Positions 1 to 9,846 of a DNA stretch of 64,000 bases are shown here, piece by piece; position 1 is the stretch's first letter; every line of letters begins with the position of its first letter. Below the pieces are notes generated by a model. It was given only the letters and a program-made list of their open reading frames with translations, made no database searches and had not been told where the DNA came from. The translations under genes and the position numbers were made by a program. This DNA comes from Phoronis australis. Its lineage: Eukaryota > Phoronida > Phoronidae. The stretch is from contig NMRA01000144.1 in the NCBI GenBank assembly GCA_002633005.1, forward strand, positions 778,485-842,484. The letters are read 5' to 3'.

Positions 1-637
1 GTGGACTCGCTCACTAAATACGAGTGCACTGAGCGTGAGAAGAGCTTTGAAAAGAGGATTAAGTTAGGTGACCAATGAGTCTACAAGAAATCATTAACGG
101 TCATCTGTGGCCATCTGTACAATTATACATTAGAGAGTTTATTAATTTAGGCAACATGTGTGAAAACAGAAAGTTAACGAGCCTGCAGTAAAAGGACCCC
201 ACACAATGGACAAGGTTGGGTGAGCCAATAAATGATTAATCTGGATTGTGAACACTAATAGAATAACTGATAATACCGACACCAAGAAAATTGCACATTA
301 ACAGAAACAAAAGATTGAGTGAATCCTCAGACAGCAGCATGCGCGCACCCACCTTCAATATCGGGGGCTTGAATTCCTGACGTTGTGGACCTTTTGGTAA
401 CAAAACAGCGGGGCAGACTAAAAAACGGAAGCACCACTGTGAACACTGTGAATTGCGCGTTTTCGCTTGTTTAGTGGACTTTTGTCTCATTTTTCTCGGT
501 CTTTTTGTCTCTCAGAGGCGGACTTTTTTTGCCCACTTCACCAAATGGATTGGCTCATTCGAGGCCCCCGAGCCCCCCCAGGTACGCGCTTGAGCAGTAC
601 ATTACGCTATTTGATAGTGATAGACCGACCAGAGTAG
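1..637. other. Flank of the gypsy insertion, no gene seen
   Basis: Short open frames on both strands lack any recognisable domain, a splice context or conserved composition. No RNA gene or clear repeat was recognised. It ends at the 4-bp target duplication of the retrotransposon that begins at 642. Confidence 0.5.
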
Positions 638-641
638 ACAG

Positions 642-774
642 TGTGGTGCCACCTATCAGTTATGATTTGTTTAATCACTGTAGTTTAGTCTCGTTTTTCA
701 ATTATACCAACATCAAGTGTCTGCTTCAATATAGTATTTAATTCGCTTATAATTGTGTGTTTCTGATTCCTACA
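642..774 (+). repeat. 5' LTR of the gypsy element
   Basis: 133 bp, starting TGTGGTGCC and ending CCTACA. The downstream copy is 136 bp; the differences are an ATG/TTT indel region near the start and one T in a T run. The close match implies a fairly recent insertion. Confidence 0.85.
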
Positions 775-803
775 TTGGTGACCTCGAACAGTGAACACTT
801 ACA

Positions 804-1600
804 ATGGCTGAGGGACATAGTGATACAAAGCTTGTTACTGACCTCGCCTCAACTCTCCAGACGCTTGCACTGCAAACAACTCAAGTAAACGCAGTATCCA
901 TCAAGTTGCCGGAATTTTGGACAAAATCGCCCGAAGTTTGGTTTGCCAAAGTCGAGGCTCAGTTTGGAACCAAATGGGTTGTACAAGACCAGACAAAATA
1001 TGATCATATGGTGAGTGCTCTTGATGTCACACAGCCAACAAAGTTCAGGACAGTTCCAACCACCACTCACAAACAACTAAAAAGCATTGAAGTCCAAGCT
1101 CATCAACGCTTTTGGAAAGTCCCAGGCGCAGAAGGACTCTGAGCTTTTTAACCTCAATGGCCTGGGTGACAAACGTCACACCACTCTGATGAGACGTATC
1201 AACGCTCTCAATGATGACCCCCAAAGTTTAAAACGTGCTTTGTTCCTAACGAACCTGCCTCAGCTGACGTTCGCAGTATCCTGGTGGGCCACAGCATTAC
1301 TAGCATAGAGGACCTAGCTACGACCGCGGACCGTACCTGGCAGGCACGTACTGCCGGTGTGCAACAAGTCTTTATGCCTACCGCCAATCAACGTTTTTGG
1401 TTTTTATGATGACAACGCCAAGTCCACGTCCGCTTCGGTGGACATGGTTTCTGCCGATAAGCGCTTCCGACACCAATACCATCCCCAGCACGGTGACGTC
1501 AGCCCCCTTATGGGTTTGTCCACCATATGCTTCTACCATATGAAGTTTGGACCCGAGGCTCGTCGATGCCAGCCTGGCTGCAAGTTTGCGTCACTGATAT
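804..1600 (+). pseudogene. Gypsy gag remnant, frameshifted
   Basis: ATG at 804 opens a gag frame with the gypsy-type pattern KLPEFWTKSPEVWFAKVEAQF. At about 1090-1140 the homologous reading moves to another frame (1087-1308, HTTLMRRINALNDDP region). Near 1530-1592 a third frame carries CFYHMKFGPEARRCQPGC, the usual end of this gag type. At least two frameshifts and several stops break it. Gag would form the capsid that packages the element RNA; this copy cannot make an intact one. Confidence 0.7.
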
Positions 1601-1641
1601 CCAAGACAAACAACCAGGGAAACGCCACAGCCGGCCGTTGA

Positions 1642-2483
1642 ACGTGGTAGTGGCCGGCGTTTCCACCTCCAACACGTTCTCCATTGTTGAACAACACACT
1701 GGTAGATACTTTTTAATTGACACCGGCGCCGACGTTTCTGTTTATCCTGCCTCTACAACTCACACCACAACTGCATACCACCCACAGGCGAATGGCATGA
1801 TAGAACGTTTTCACCGCGAACTAAAGGCGTCTCTCAAGGCACGCACTACCAGCCCGCACTGGTTTGCAGAACTGCCACTGGTCTTGCTAGGGATACGTTC
1901 GTCCTGGCGAGTGGATCCCGGCTGTTCTCCCGCTGAGCTTGTGTATGGGTCACCTCTCCACTTACCAGGCGAGTTTCTTCAACCGCTCGAAGCTCGTACG
2001 TCAATTTTCCTAAAGCCTCTACAACACACCATGCGTACTGTGCAGCCCGTGCCTCCCTATTTCCATGGCGGTCGCCCCAGTTATATACCCTCCAACTTGG
2101 CGTCTACAGGGTATGTGTATGTGCGCCACGATGCTTACCGTCATCTGCTCCAGCACCCCTACGATGGCCCGTATAGCATACTCAACACAAATGACAAATT
2201 CTACACTCTTGACCTTAAGGGTCGCGAGCAGACGGTTTCTGTAGATTGTCTCAAAGCCGCTTATGTCACCCAGTTCACGACCTCAGATGACACCTTCACA
2301 CGTCCCGATGCCTCTACGCCATTAGTGCTCCCCTCGGTGGCAGCTCCCCTTGACTTCACCCACCGACCTGTGCTATCAACGTCTGTTGCTGCCGATCAAC
2401 CTTCTAAAGTTACTCGTTCTGATCTCGTTTCCCGCTTGACCGTGCGTTTTCGTGATTCACCACCCACTTCGGATTTGCCTTAG
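1642..2483 (+). pseudogene. Gypsy pol with protease joined to integrase C-terminus
   Basis: One open frame, in phase with an upstream ATG at 1527. It contains the aspartic-protease core LIDTGADVSVYPAS (about 1717-1752). Within a few codons it becomes the C-terminal half of an integrase catalytic core (TAYHPQANGMIERFHREL, about 1771-1824) and the region after it (SPAELVYGSPLHLPGEF). The whole reverse transcriptase/RNase H block and the integrase zinc-finger end are missing between them, yet the frame stays open to 2483. It was therefore deleted in frame, by recombination between pol positions. It cannot supply reverse transcription. Confidence 0.8.
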
Positions 2484-2504
2484 TCCTCCGCTTGGAGGGG
2501 GTAC

Positions 2505-2640
2505 TGTGGTGCCACCTATCAGTTATAATGATTTGTTAAATCACTGTAGTTTAGTCTCGTTTTTCAATTATACCAACATCAAGTGTCTGCTTCAATATAG
2601 TATTTTATTCGCTTATAATTGTGTGTTTCTGATTCCTACA
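2505..2640 (+). repeat. 3' LTR of the gypsy element
   Basis: 136 bp, matching the 642-774 LTR over its full length. It is preceded by a GGAGGGGG polypurine run and followed by ACAG, the same tetranucleotide that precedes the 5' LTR. Confidence 0.85.
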
Positions 2641-2644
2641 ACAG

Positions 2645-3799
2645 GCTATAAAATCGGGTTGGTCCAAATTCCTATGGAAACCATAATTTTTATTCCTTCC
2701 CAGAATCCCCCAGTGCTACCATGAGATACGGACATGTGCGGATGAGTCATTTCATGGACATTCTTAGTCACGGGAGGACGTTTTTCTTATCCCGTGAGTC
2801 TATGCACTAATTCTTGCGTTTATATTCACTTTTCTGCAAAACTCTTTACTAGTGAATGTTACTTAGTATTTTTCTGGAATACATGGATTACGTCAGTACT
2901 GACTTTGTTGTTGATCCGGTTGTTTTTCATTGCTTCTGGGGGAAACGGCCGCTGTTAAGTTGCCGATCGGGTTATTCACCACTTCTACGTGAAATGTTTG
3001 CTATCTACATCTTACGAGGCTTTTGCTTCTCAGCGTTTTGCTGGGATTTTGTATTTCACAGAACTGATTTTCTCCACTTCTACTGAGTTTTGTTCACTGA
3101 GTCTTTGCTTGTCTTCCGCTCCAAAGTGTGTGTTTCATGCCAAGTTTGGACCAGGAGACCGATGACTCATGCCTTCCTGGCTTTGTTCGCTGATACAGCT
3201 ATACATTTCTGTACTTAGACAACAGCCCGCAAAATTGTTACATAAGCACCTGATTTCCTGGCCGTACTTTGACACCTGCATTCTTACGTAATACACATGC
3301 GGTACTGGGTGACCTCACTTCATTCTTGACAAACAACTTTCACCGTCGTGCCCAGGCTTTCAGCCAATCACCATCCAGTACAACCTGTCACTCTTTTGAC
3401 GTATTGGTAACGCCTCACACATTTCAGCCAATTAGAAATCAGCGCGTCTTTTTCACGCTCGTGATCAGTTCAGCCAGAGTCTCTGTATTGTGAATACTTC
3501 TGACAATGCCATCTGAGAAGAGTGACAGAACAGACTTCCTCTTTTGACAAGGAGGTTAAAATCCATGGTCGCAAAACCGACAAAGGTGACACTGCCTCTT
3601 GTAGCTACGCTAACCAAATCTTCAACAGCGAGCGTAACCTAGGGTCCGAATCCTCCGCCGTCGCCGACTGACCTACGGCCGCAAGCTACCGCTTCTGCTT
3701 TGCCTCTAGCTTCGTCGCCCGCGCTGGCCACTTCTGGGTCTCATGCACAAGATGTCACGTCGTCTTACAGCCATTTGCCGCCGATGATCTGGCCGTTTT
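2645..3799. other. Intergenic stretch, nothing recognised
   Basis: It contains scattered short open frames (for example 2856-3086 and 3269-3493 on the plus strand) with no recognisable domain. ATTGG/CCAAT motifs occur near 3364 and 3427, but no transcript structure supports a promoter. No repeat family was identified. Confidence 0.4.
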
Positions 3800-4451
3800 A
3801 TGCTCCACCTCCACAGCACTTCAGCGGCTACCATTACTGGGCCTTGGCATAAGGACCGGTGCTGTATCCCGGACCAGTTTATTCCGACGTCTCTGACTAA
3901 GAGTCTGACGAAGCCGACAGTTCGCCGCCAACCGACCAGACCAGGGCCCATTGCCGCACCGCCCTTCGAGAGTCTCCTGGCCTCTCACATTGCCGACACT
4001 CAGGAGATACAAGTGCCGGCCATGGCGGGATCAGTTGCGTCACTGATCAACAGCCCCTGGGAGATTGGGCGCACAATTGACATCAAAGCCTCCCACGATA
4101 AGCATCCAAGGCCAGAGAACTTAAAAGTCTGCAAGACCAATTTAAATGAGATTGCTGAAATTTTGAGCCATTGCTGGGATGCTCGCCTAAAAGAAAGACT
4201 GTTATGATCGGTGCAAGCAGCAATGGCACATGCAGTTGTGCCACTAGAAGACATTGGACATTGTTGACCAACTTGTCAATGGCTTTTCTAATAGAAAACA
4301 CAAGTCAGGAAGACAATCTAGTGCTGAGGCTGCAGGTGATGAAGGAAACATGTCTAAGCACAAAATCGTCAAAATCAATGGGAGGAAGGTCTGTCGGGAG
4401 TGCTGTTGCACTGGCCGAACAACCGCTTCAGGACTGAAGATTCAAATGTGA
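3800..4451 (+). pseudogene. Decayed open frame, possibly retroelement gag
   Basis: The frame from 3800 to 4207 reads sensibly over SHDKHPRPENLKVCKTNLNE and on to a DARLKERL end. It then seems to continue in other frames (AMAHAVVPLEDI, then VDQLVNGFSN near 4255-4300). The HPRPEN...N..I pattern followed by an alanine-rich helix recalls gag-like proteins of DIRS/YR-type retroelements, but the resemblance is weak and made by eye. The frame changes mark it as a relic. I cannot name it. Confidence 0.3.
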
Positions 4452-5868
4452 ATTTCGTGATATATATCTTTGCACGCTTGGTAGCGACAAATTTTTTCAG
4501 AGCATTTTTAACTTGTTAAAGTAAGCATGTAACTGCTCTGAAAGTGTTATTCAGGTCACCACCCATGTGCACACCTGCAATTTTACCTGTTGATTGGAAA
4601 AAGAGCTGAAGCCAGAAGGAATGCAAAATTACAGTCGCTTGTTTTTTATTGGGAGATTTTTTACAATACGCTGATTTGTCTCTTATGATTAGAGTATTTT
4701 AAAATTGTTACATGCATAATTATTTTCTTTTATTTTCTCACCTTTAGGTAAAGATGTGAGATTTGCTGAAACTGGTATTGATAATTAAGCATGTAGTAAC
4801 CTTTTTTGAAATAGTCTAAATCACAATTAGGTACAACCGATTTCAACAGCAATTGGTGATTTGACCGTAGCGAACTTTTCTGACACTATTTGTCTTCAAA
4901 TTTATTTCTTGTCTCTAGCTCAAACAGCATCCACACGATGAGGTTGGCTGTGTAAATATGCCAGATGATGACAACTGTGGAAACATGCAAGATGACTGGT
5001 AATATGCGATACTAGGGTTTTTGAATACATCAAACAGTTCGCGAATGAGAACGCCGTAAGGTCACTGATTCAGCATCGTGAAACAGAGTATGATGTGATG
5101 GAGATAAAAGATTGGATGGTAGTGCGGTCTTTGTTCATTTCAAATGACCAAATACAGTCCAGGCAAAATGTGGAAGCAGTGTTTGCCAGAGGCCGTTTTA
5201 GTGGTTACCACATACTTTACATGTACTCTGATTGAAATATAATGCTTAGTTACTAAGAAAGACAGCCATCTCATTCCTTCATGAGGTTTGAGCAGAGTTA
5301 GTAAAACAGATCAACAAAGTCACCTGTATTTTACAACACTATCAAGACTCACTGGCTATGAATTTGAGTCCAGAGTAAAAATGAGTTATCTGCACTCATT
5401 TCAACAAACGCTTGTTTGACAAAGGCAAGAACTGTAAAATTTTCATCGGATCATCGACATTGTTCTTTTTGGATCTCTAGTCAAGGCTATCTAGGAGTGC
5501 ATTCCATCCAACAATAATCATTCAAATATATTTTTCTTCCCTAAAGTAAATACTGGTTTTTTAAAGCCGTAAAATCAAAATGTAATCTTCCATGACAAGA
5601 GGTTACAGTTTGGAGTGACTTCAATGCCAATAGGGATTTTCACTGTCTGGCAAACAAACACTCTTCTTACTTGGGGTTGTTGTCAGGGTTTTTATACTGA
5701 AATTATTTTCTAAACATTATCAAATATTTAGTTATACTATTTTTGTGTTCATGGCAAAAAGGATCACACACTGCAGTGCAAGAAGGCCTGCTGCGTACTT
5801 CTGCCGAGTCAGAAAGGAGTCAACCCAGGGCATGTTGGAGTTTGAAGAGAAGCAGTTAAAATTAAGCT
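4452..5868. other. AT-rich stretch with short decayed frames
   Basis: No gene supported. About 5020-5230 has a readable plus-strand stretch (FANENAVRSLIQHRETEYDV and onward) that ends in stops and matches nothing I know. The rest is AT-rich filler. Confidence 0.35.
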
Positions 5869-6130
5869 TGACATGGAAGAGCATCGGAGAGAGGCCGAGA
5901 GAAAGCATGAGAAAATAATGATACAAATGACGATGATGCAATGCCCTCCCGTACAGCCGTCTCCTCCCCTCCAACCAACACCCTCCCACCATTCAATTGC
6001 CTTCCCCCTCCCACAGCCTCTTCCCCTTCAACCGACACCTCCCCTTCCACAGCCTCCTCCTTTTCAACAGCCACTTTCCTTTCAACAGATACCTTCCACT
6101 CAAGTCCTAGCAATTGCAATATTACAGTAA
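5869..6130 (+). pseudogene. Charged helix plus proline-rich tail, unidentified
   Basis: From an ATG near 5873 the frame encodes a charged helix (MEEHRREAERKHEKIMIQMT) followed by about 60 residues of Pro/Gln/Leu repeats from a CT-rich imperfect DNA repeat (5945-6095). The helix is of the type found at the end of Myb/SANT-like partner proteins of Harbinger transposons, which would suit this repeat-rich setting, but this is inference. The proline-rich part may simply be a translated pyrimidine-rich repeat. Confidence 0.3.
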
Positions 6131-6767
6131 CTTTGCATTTCTTTCACACAGCAGAGAATTATACAATAGTCTTTTGTATATGTAATTACATTAGCCCAGT
6201 TAGGTTGAAGAAAAATATATATTCTTACGCACATGAATATCAATATTTCACAATGCATTTTTAGTCTTGTATTAAAATTAGCTTATTTAAGTAAAAGTGA
6301 TCACACATTGATGAAATCCATTTTAAAAAACATTGTTTTTACATATACAAGTAACTATTAACCGCACTACTGCTGCACTGTATTTGCTCTTATTCCAAGA
6401 TGATTGGAGACGTCAACATAAATAAAGTCAAGGACACCAGTCTCGGTATTTATTGAATGAATTCTTGGATAGCTCAAGACATACATTTCTTACAAAAGTA
6501 ACATTTATAGGCATTGTATTAGCAACAACCATCAAGCCAATTCAGTTAGTATTATTTGTAAAGAACGTGCTAAGGAATTACTGTATATTAAGGAGTCACT
6601 GGCCTTCAGGATCAGCATGCTACTGATTCTCTCAATAACATGCAGACCTCAGTGACCCTGCAACTATGGTGATGACCCGCTTACTTTCCCTGTATCTCTA
6701 ACTCTCATTTCACCACATGGATGTGACTTGAATGGTTATCAACACTTGTTGTCCATCTGTATATATC

Positions 6768-6799
6768 CTGATGATGTCTTGTTGGATAGACGAAACGTC
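6768..6799 (+). ncRNA. Hammerhead-like core motif at a repeat end
   Basis: CTGATGA (6768-6774) is followed by one T, a GTCT/AGAC hairpin (6776-6779 with 6788-6791) and GAAACGTC (6792-6799). This is the order of conserved hammerhead ribozyme boxes: CUGAUGA, stem II, GAAA. The extra T, the lack of a nearby stem I partner and the distance to the only upstream GACGTC (6409-6414) argue against an active ribozyme. Hammerhead motifs are known in Penelope-like elements and retrozymes, and related sequences occur at the ends of invertebrate retroelements. Confidence 0.25.
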
Positions 6800-7066
6800 A
6801 AGTTAACATGAACTTCTTTATTTGTGCGGCAATTATCCGTTTTCTAATCGTACTTCGGTAAAAAATGATGTGATTTACATTTCCTTATATACTGGTAAAA
6901 TCAAGGAATTAGTATGATGCATTGCCTACAAAAAATGTAATAATTTCTTTCTGAACACGGAAACAGTTTTGAAAATTATACTGTTACCAAACCGGCTGTG
7001 GCAAAGCTGTCGTGTGCATTTAATACACTAGTTTTTACTACTTTAAGCGTTCCAATGATAAATTGA

Positions 7067-7540
7067 ATGGCCAAGGATAACTGGCTTGCATTCATTGGGA
7101 GTGCTAAAACTTCAGGCCTCCCAACGCTGAATATTTCCCTATTTTCTGGAGGTACTGTTGTCGTCATCCCTCACAATTCGTGTGTAACATTTGGTGCCGA
7201 AACCTGGGATGCCTGGGATTTAGTTGTCAGCTCTCTCCAGAACGGAAGAGGTGAAAAAGAGGCGGAAGTCAGCCAAAATTTGGAGTTTGCGTGCGGCGAA
7301 TAACTTGACAAAAGCGCTGGACAAAACCTACCAGGATCGGGAATTAGAACTCTCATCAGTGACTTGTGCAACAAATTGTCTGTTTTGGATTTAAAACCGG
7401 AGGAAGTTGAATCCCTCGTGGATGAGGATGCGTTGGAAGCCAAAATTCAATCAGCTGGTGTTCACAGGGACTTCATTTTGTCGGTTTTCACAAAGGGAAA
7501 TAAATTTATGCAACAGCCAATAGATGGGAGTCCGTAACAG
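7067..7540 (+). pseudogene. Unidentified frame with one internal stop
   Basis: ATG at 7067 opens a frame that hits one TAA at 7301-7303. It then continues in the same frame to 7536-7538 (RTLISDLCNKLSVLDLKPEE, then a DALEAKIQSAGVHRDFIL region). The part after the stop is charged and helical and looks protein-coding. I do not recognise the family. It could be a decayed gene or transposon ORF, or an exon cut short by a recent stop. A TGA sits directly upstream of the ATG. Confidence 0.3.
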
Positions 7541-8602
7541 ATATTCTTACTTTTCCTACTTTATGTCAAGAGTACTTGATGAGTGAATTGCTTTTATCTA
7601 AAAATGAAGAAGCATCTAGTTATCAAAACTAAAATCCTTCAGTCATAAAAATGGAAAGAAGGTGGAGATTGCCAAGAATCATTTGGAAAAATTTTGTTTT
7701 AATGGTGCCCAGTACCCAGGCATATCATTAACTGATTAATCCCTGTTACATGGGTAAATGTTATTCACAAGTCGTCTATTCCCAAATATCTTGCAACACG
7801 CCTAGAGAATGACCGAAATGTGACATTAAGTGACATATTTGAGGAAAGAATTGAACGCAGAACCCACTGCCTTAGTTAAGCATCCAAAATAGAACTAAAA
7901 TCAGACAGAATTTCAATTTAGAGAATTTACTTATATGCTGTAAGAGGGGACTCAATAGTAATTCTTCATTTTGGCCACCACAAACAGGGTGAACTGAGGG
8001 AAAGCAGTTACTTTTCTACAAAATATGAAACATATGCAGCGCTACTGATCACACATAAAGTTCATGAAGATCCATCAAAGAACTTGGTAGATATTGGGCA
8101 GTGGGCCAAAAATACAATTGTCACTAGAGGGCACATGCACTGCATGAAATGCAAATGTACAGTCAGTAGTCACGGGAATAGAAATTTGTCCAATAAACAA
8201 TCCACCATAAAGACTGGTCAAGTTTTATGGAACAGTAGATGCTTCAGCTCCATTGGGTGCAAGAATCCGGCAAGCCAATGAAGACCAGCAAGGCATGGGA
8301 AAGGAACAGAAACCACATAACAAAGGCACGTGTAGTCAAGTCTGGTCTCTAGAATTACATGGAACAATCAAGCATATTAAACAATAGGCGACTTGGTTAT
8401 GCACCTTTTTCATCAACATGTATGTAGCCCCAACAACCTTTTGCAGTCTCCTGCTAAATCATAGATAAAGAAAATAACCTGCCAGTCAAGGTTATGGAAC
8501 CACTGGCACGGAAAGCAACAAGGTGACTAGGGGTCATGACGATATGACAGTGTCAGCACTACTTATTGGAGTAATTCATAGAGAAAAACAGTAAAAAAAC
8601 TT
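7541..8602. other. AT-rich stretch with possible decayed coding
   Basis: About 8027-8281 on the plus strand reads as a Cys/His-containing frame (HMHCMKCKCTVSSHG region) after several stops. It may belong with the 7067-7540 relic, but no family is recognised. Nothing else was supported. Confidence 0.3.
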
Positions 8603-9099
8603 CCTTGATCAGGGCTTGGAATGACCAATGACAAAAAACGCGGAAAATTTTACGGCCCAAAACATGCGTGCTACCCAATAGTCGATGTGAACCTTTTGGC
8701 AAAAAAAATCGGTTAGACTGAAAAAAAAAAACATTACCAACAGTAGCATGCGTCTGCGTCTTTTTATCTCGTCCATCCACTCCTCCACCCCCACACATTT
8801 TTGGCTCCAGAGACGCAGTATTTGTCACCGCGGTTTACAATCACACGAGACGCCACCACCACGCTATCCCAGATGCCCCGGCAATGTTGACAATTTACGT
8901 TCCTCCGAAACATAAAGAGCAACTTCCGCTTTTCGAGGTGAACGTCGTCGGCAACGCCGCGGTAAGAAAGGAATTTGCCGCGGAAATTTTATATCAAATC
9001 CGATTTTTTTACGCGGAAATATAATAAAATGCGCGGACAGAACATTTGAAAAAAGCGGAAATCCGCGTTTCCGCGGAAAATTCCAAGCCCTGCTTGATA
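8603..9099. mobile_element. hAT-like MITE
   Basis: Imperfect terminal inverted repeats AGGGCTTGGAAT (from 8611) and ATTCCAAGCCCT (to 9091) bound 481 bp. The flanking octamers CCTTGATC (8603-8610) and GCTTGATA (9092-9099) share six of eight bases, consistent with an 8-bp target duplication. Short inverted repeats beginning (C)AGGG and 8-bp duplications are typical of hAT elements. The interior is rich in CGCGGAAA-like motifs and has no transposase. Confidence 0.5.
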
Positions 9100-9550
9100 T
9101 TGAGGCAACCACATCATAGATGACGAATAATGTTAGATACTTAAAGCTCAATTCCACTCAGACATAATTATGTGTGGGCAATGACAATTTGAGCCACTTT
9201 ACTTTAAATATAATACCACTACGCAAGAGTGAAAATCCATTAACTTAATTAAATTATGCATAGGGAAAATCATTCACTGGCAAATGAAGCAAAAGTAAAA
9301 TTCCTAAAAGTCGAATGTGGAAGTCAGGTCTTCAGAAAACTTGGATAAAGCACACCGATAGTTCTACTTCAAGCACTCTGCCTTTCATAGACTCCGATAA
9401 AAACTCTCAATCCACTGGGAACTAACAGCAATATGCGACTTCATACTCCAATGCCTGGATCACTGATGTAAGGCCAGGGCTGCAGACTGACGCAGCTAAT
9501 AATACTATCATAAAACTGAAAGCACTTAGCCACTTACCCAGTTATAAGAC

Positions 9551-9556
9551 TTTAAT
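9551..9556 (-). terminator. Possible PPCDC poly(A) signal ATTAAA
   Basis: On the minus strand this reads ATTAAA, the commonest variant polyadenylation hexamer, about 217 bases past the PPCDC stop codon. No AATAAA was seen closer to the stop. No downstream GU-rich element was verified. Confidence 0.3.
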
Positions 9557-9772
9557 TTTTAGGAATTAGTGAAAACGCTTATACAATGAACATGATTAAC
9601 AATATTTACCCAGAATGGGAATCAATTCATACACTACATATCAATGATACAAGTGAGATTGAAACCTTAACGGGCCATAAGTGTAGTCGTGGTCATCTCT
9701 TCATCTGACTCGGAGTTGAGACGTAATCACAAATACTAAGAAAATACCAGAAAGCTCAGAAATTCCAGGTCT

Positions 9773-9846
9773 TCATGTATTCTTGATGCCCAACACTTCT
9801 GCAACCTTCCCCACTATGGTCGATACATCAGCCATGGCACCACAAC
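9773..9846 (-). CDS. PPCDC: PPCDC exon 5, C-terminus
   Basis: It completes the split glycine codon and reads CGAMADVSTIVGKVAEVL then GIKNT and TGA, matching the GLGAMAEV-type C-terminus of the family. The acceptor is ATCTGCAG at 9847 and beyond. The exon is too short for simple ORF detection. A large dispersed repeat ends only about 22 bases upstream of the acceptor. Confidence 0.85.

Larger units (their letters stand above)
638..2644 (+). mobile_element. Ty3/gypsy LTR retrotransposon, internally deleted
   Basis: Two short LTRs (642-774 and 2505-2640) both begin TGTGGTGCC and end CCTACA. They are nearly identical, differing mainly by small indels. The element is bounded by a 4-bp direct repeat ACAG (638-641 and 2641-2644), which I read as the target-site duplication. 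A purine run just before the 3' LTR (about 2493-2501) fits the polypurine tract, and TTGG directly after the 5' LTR fits the start of a primer-binding site. Inside are a gag remnant, an aspartic-protease motif and the C-terminal half of an integrase. Reverse transcriptase, RNase H and the integrase N-terminus are missing, so this copy cannot move by itself. Confidence 0.85.
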
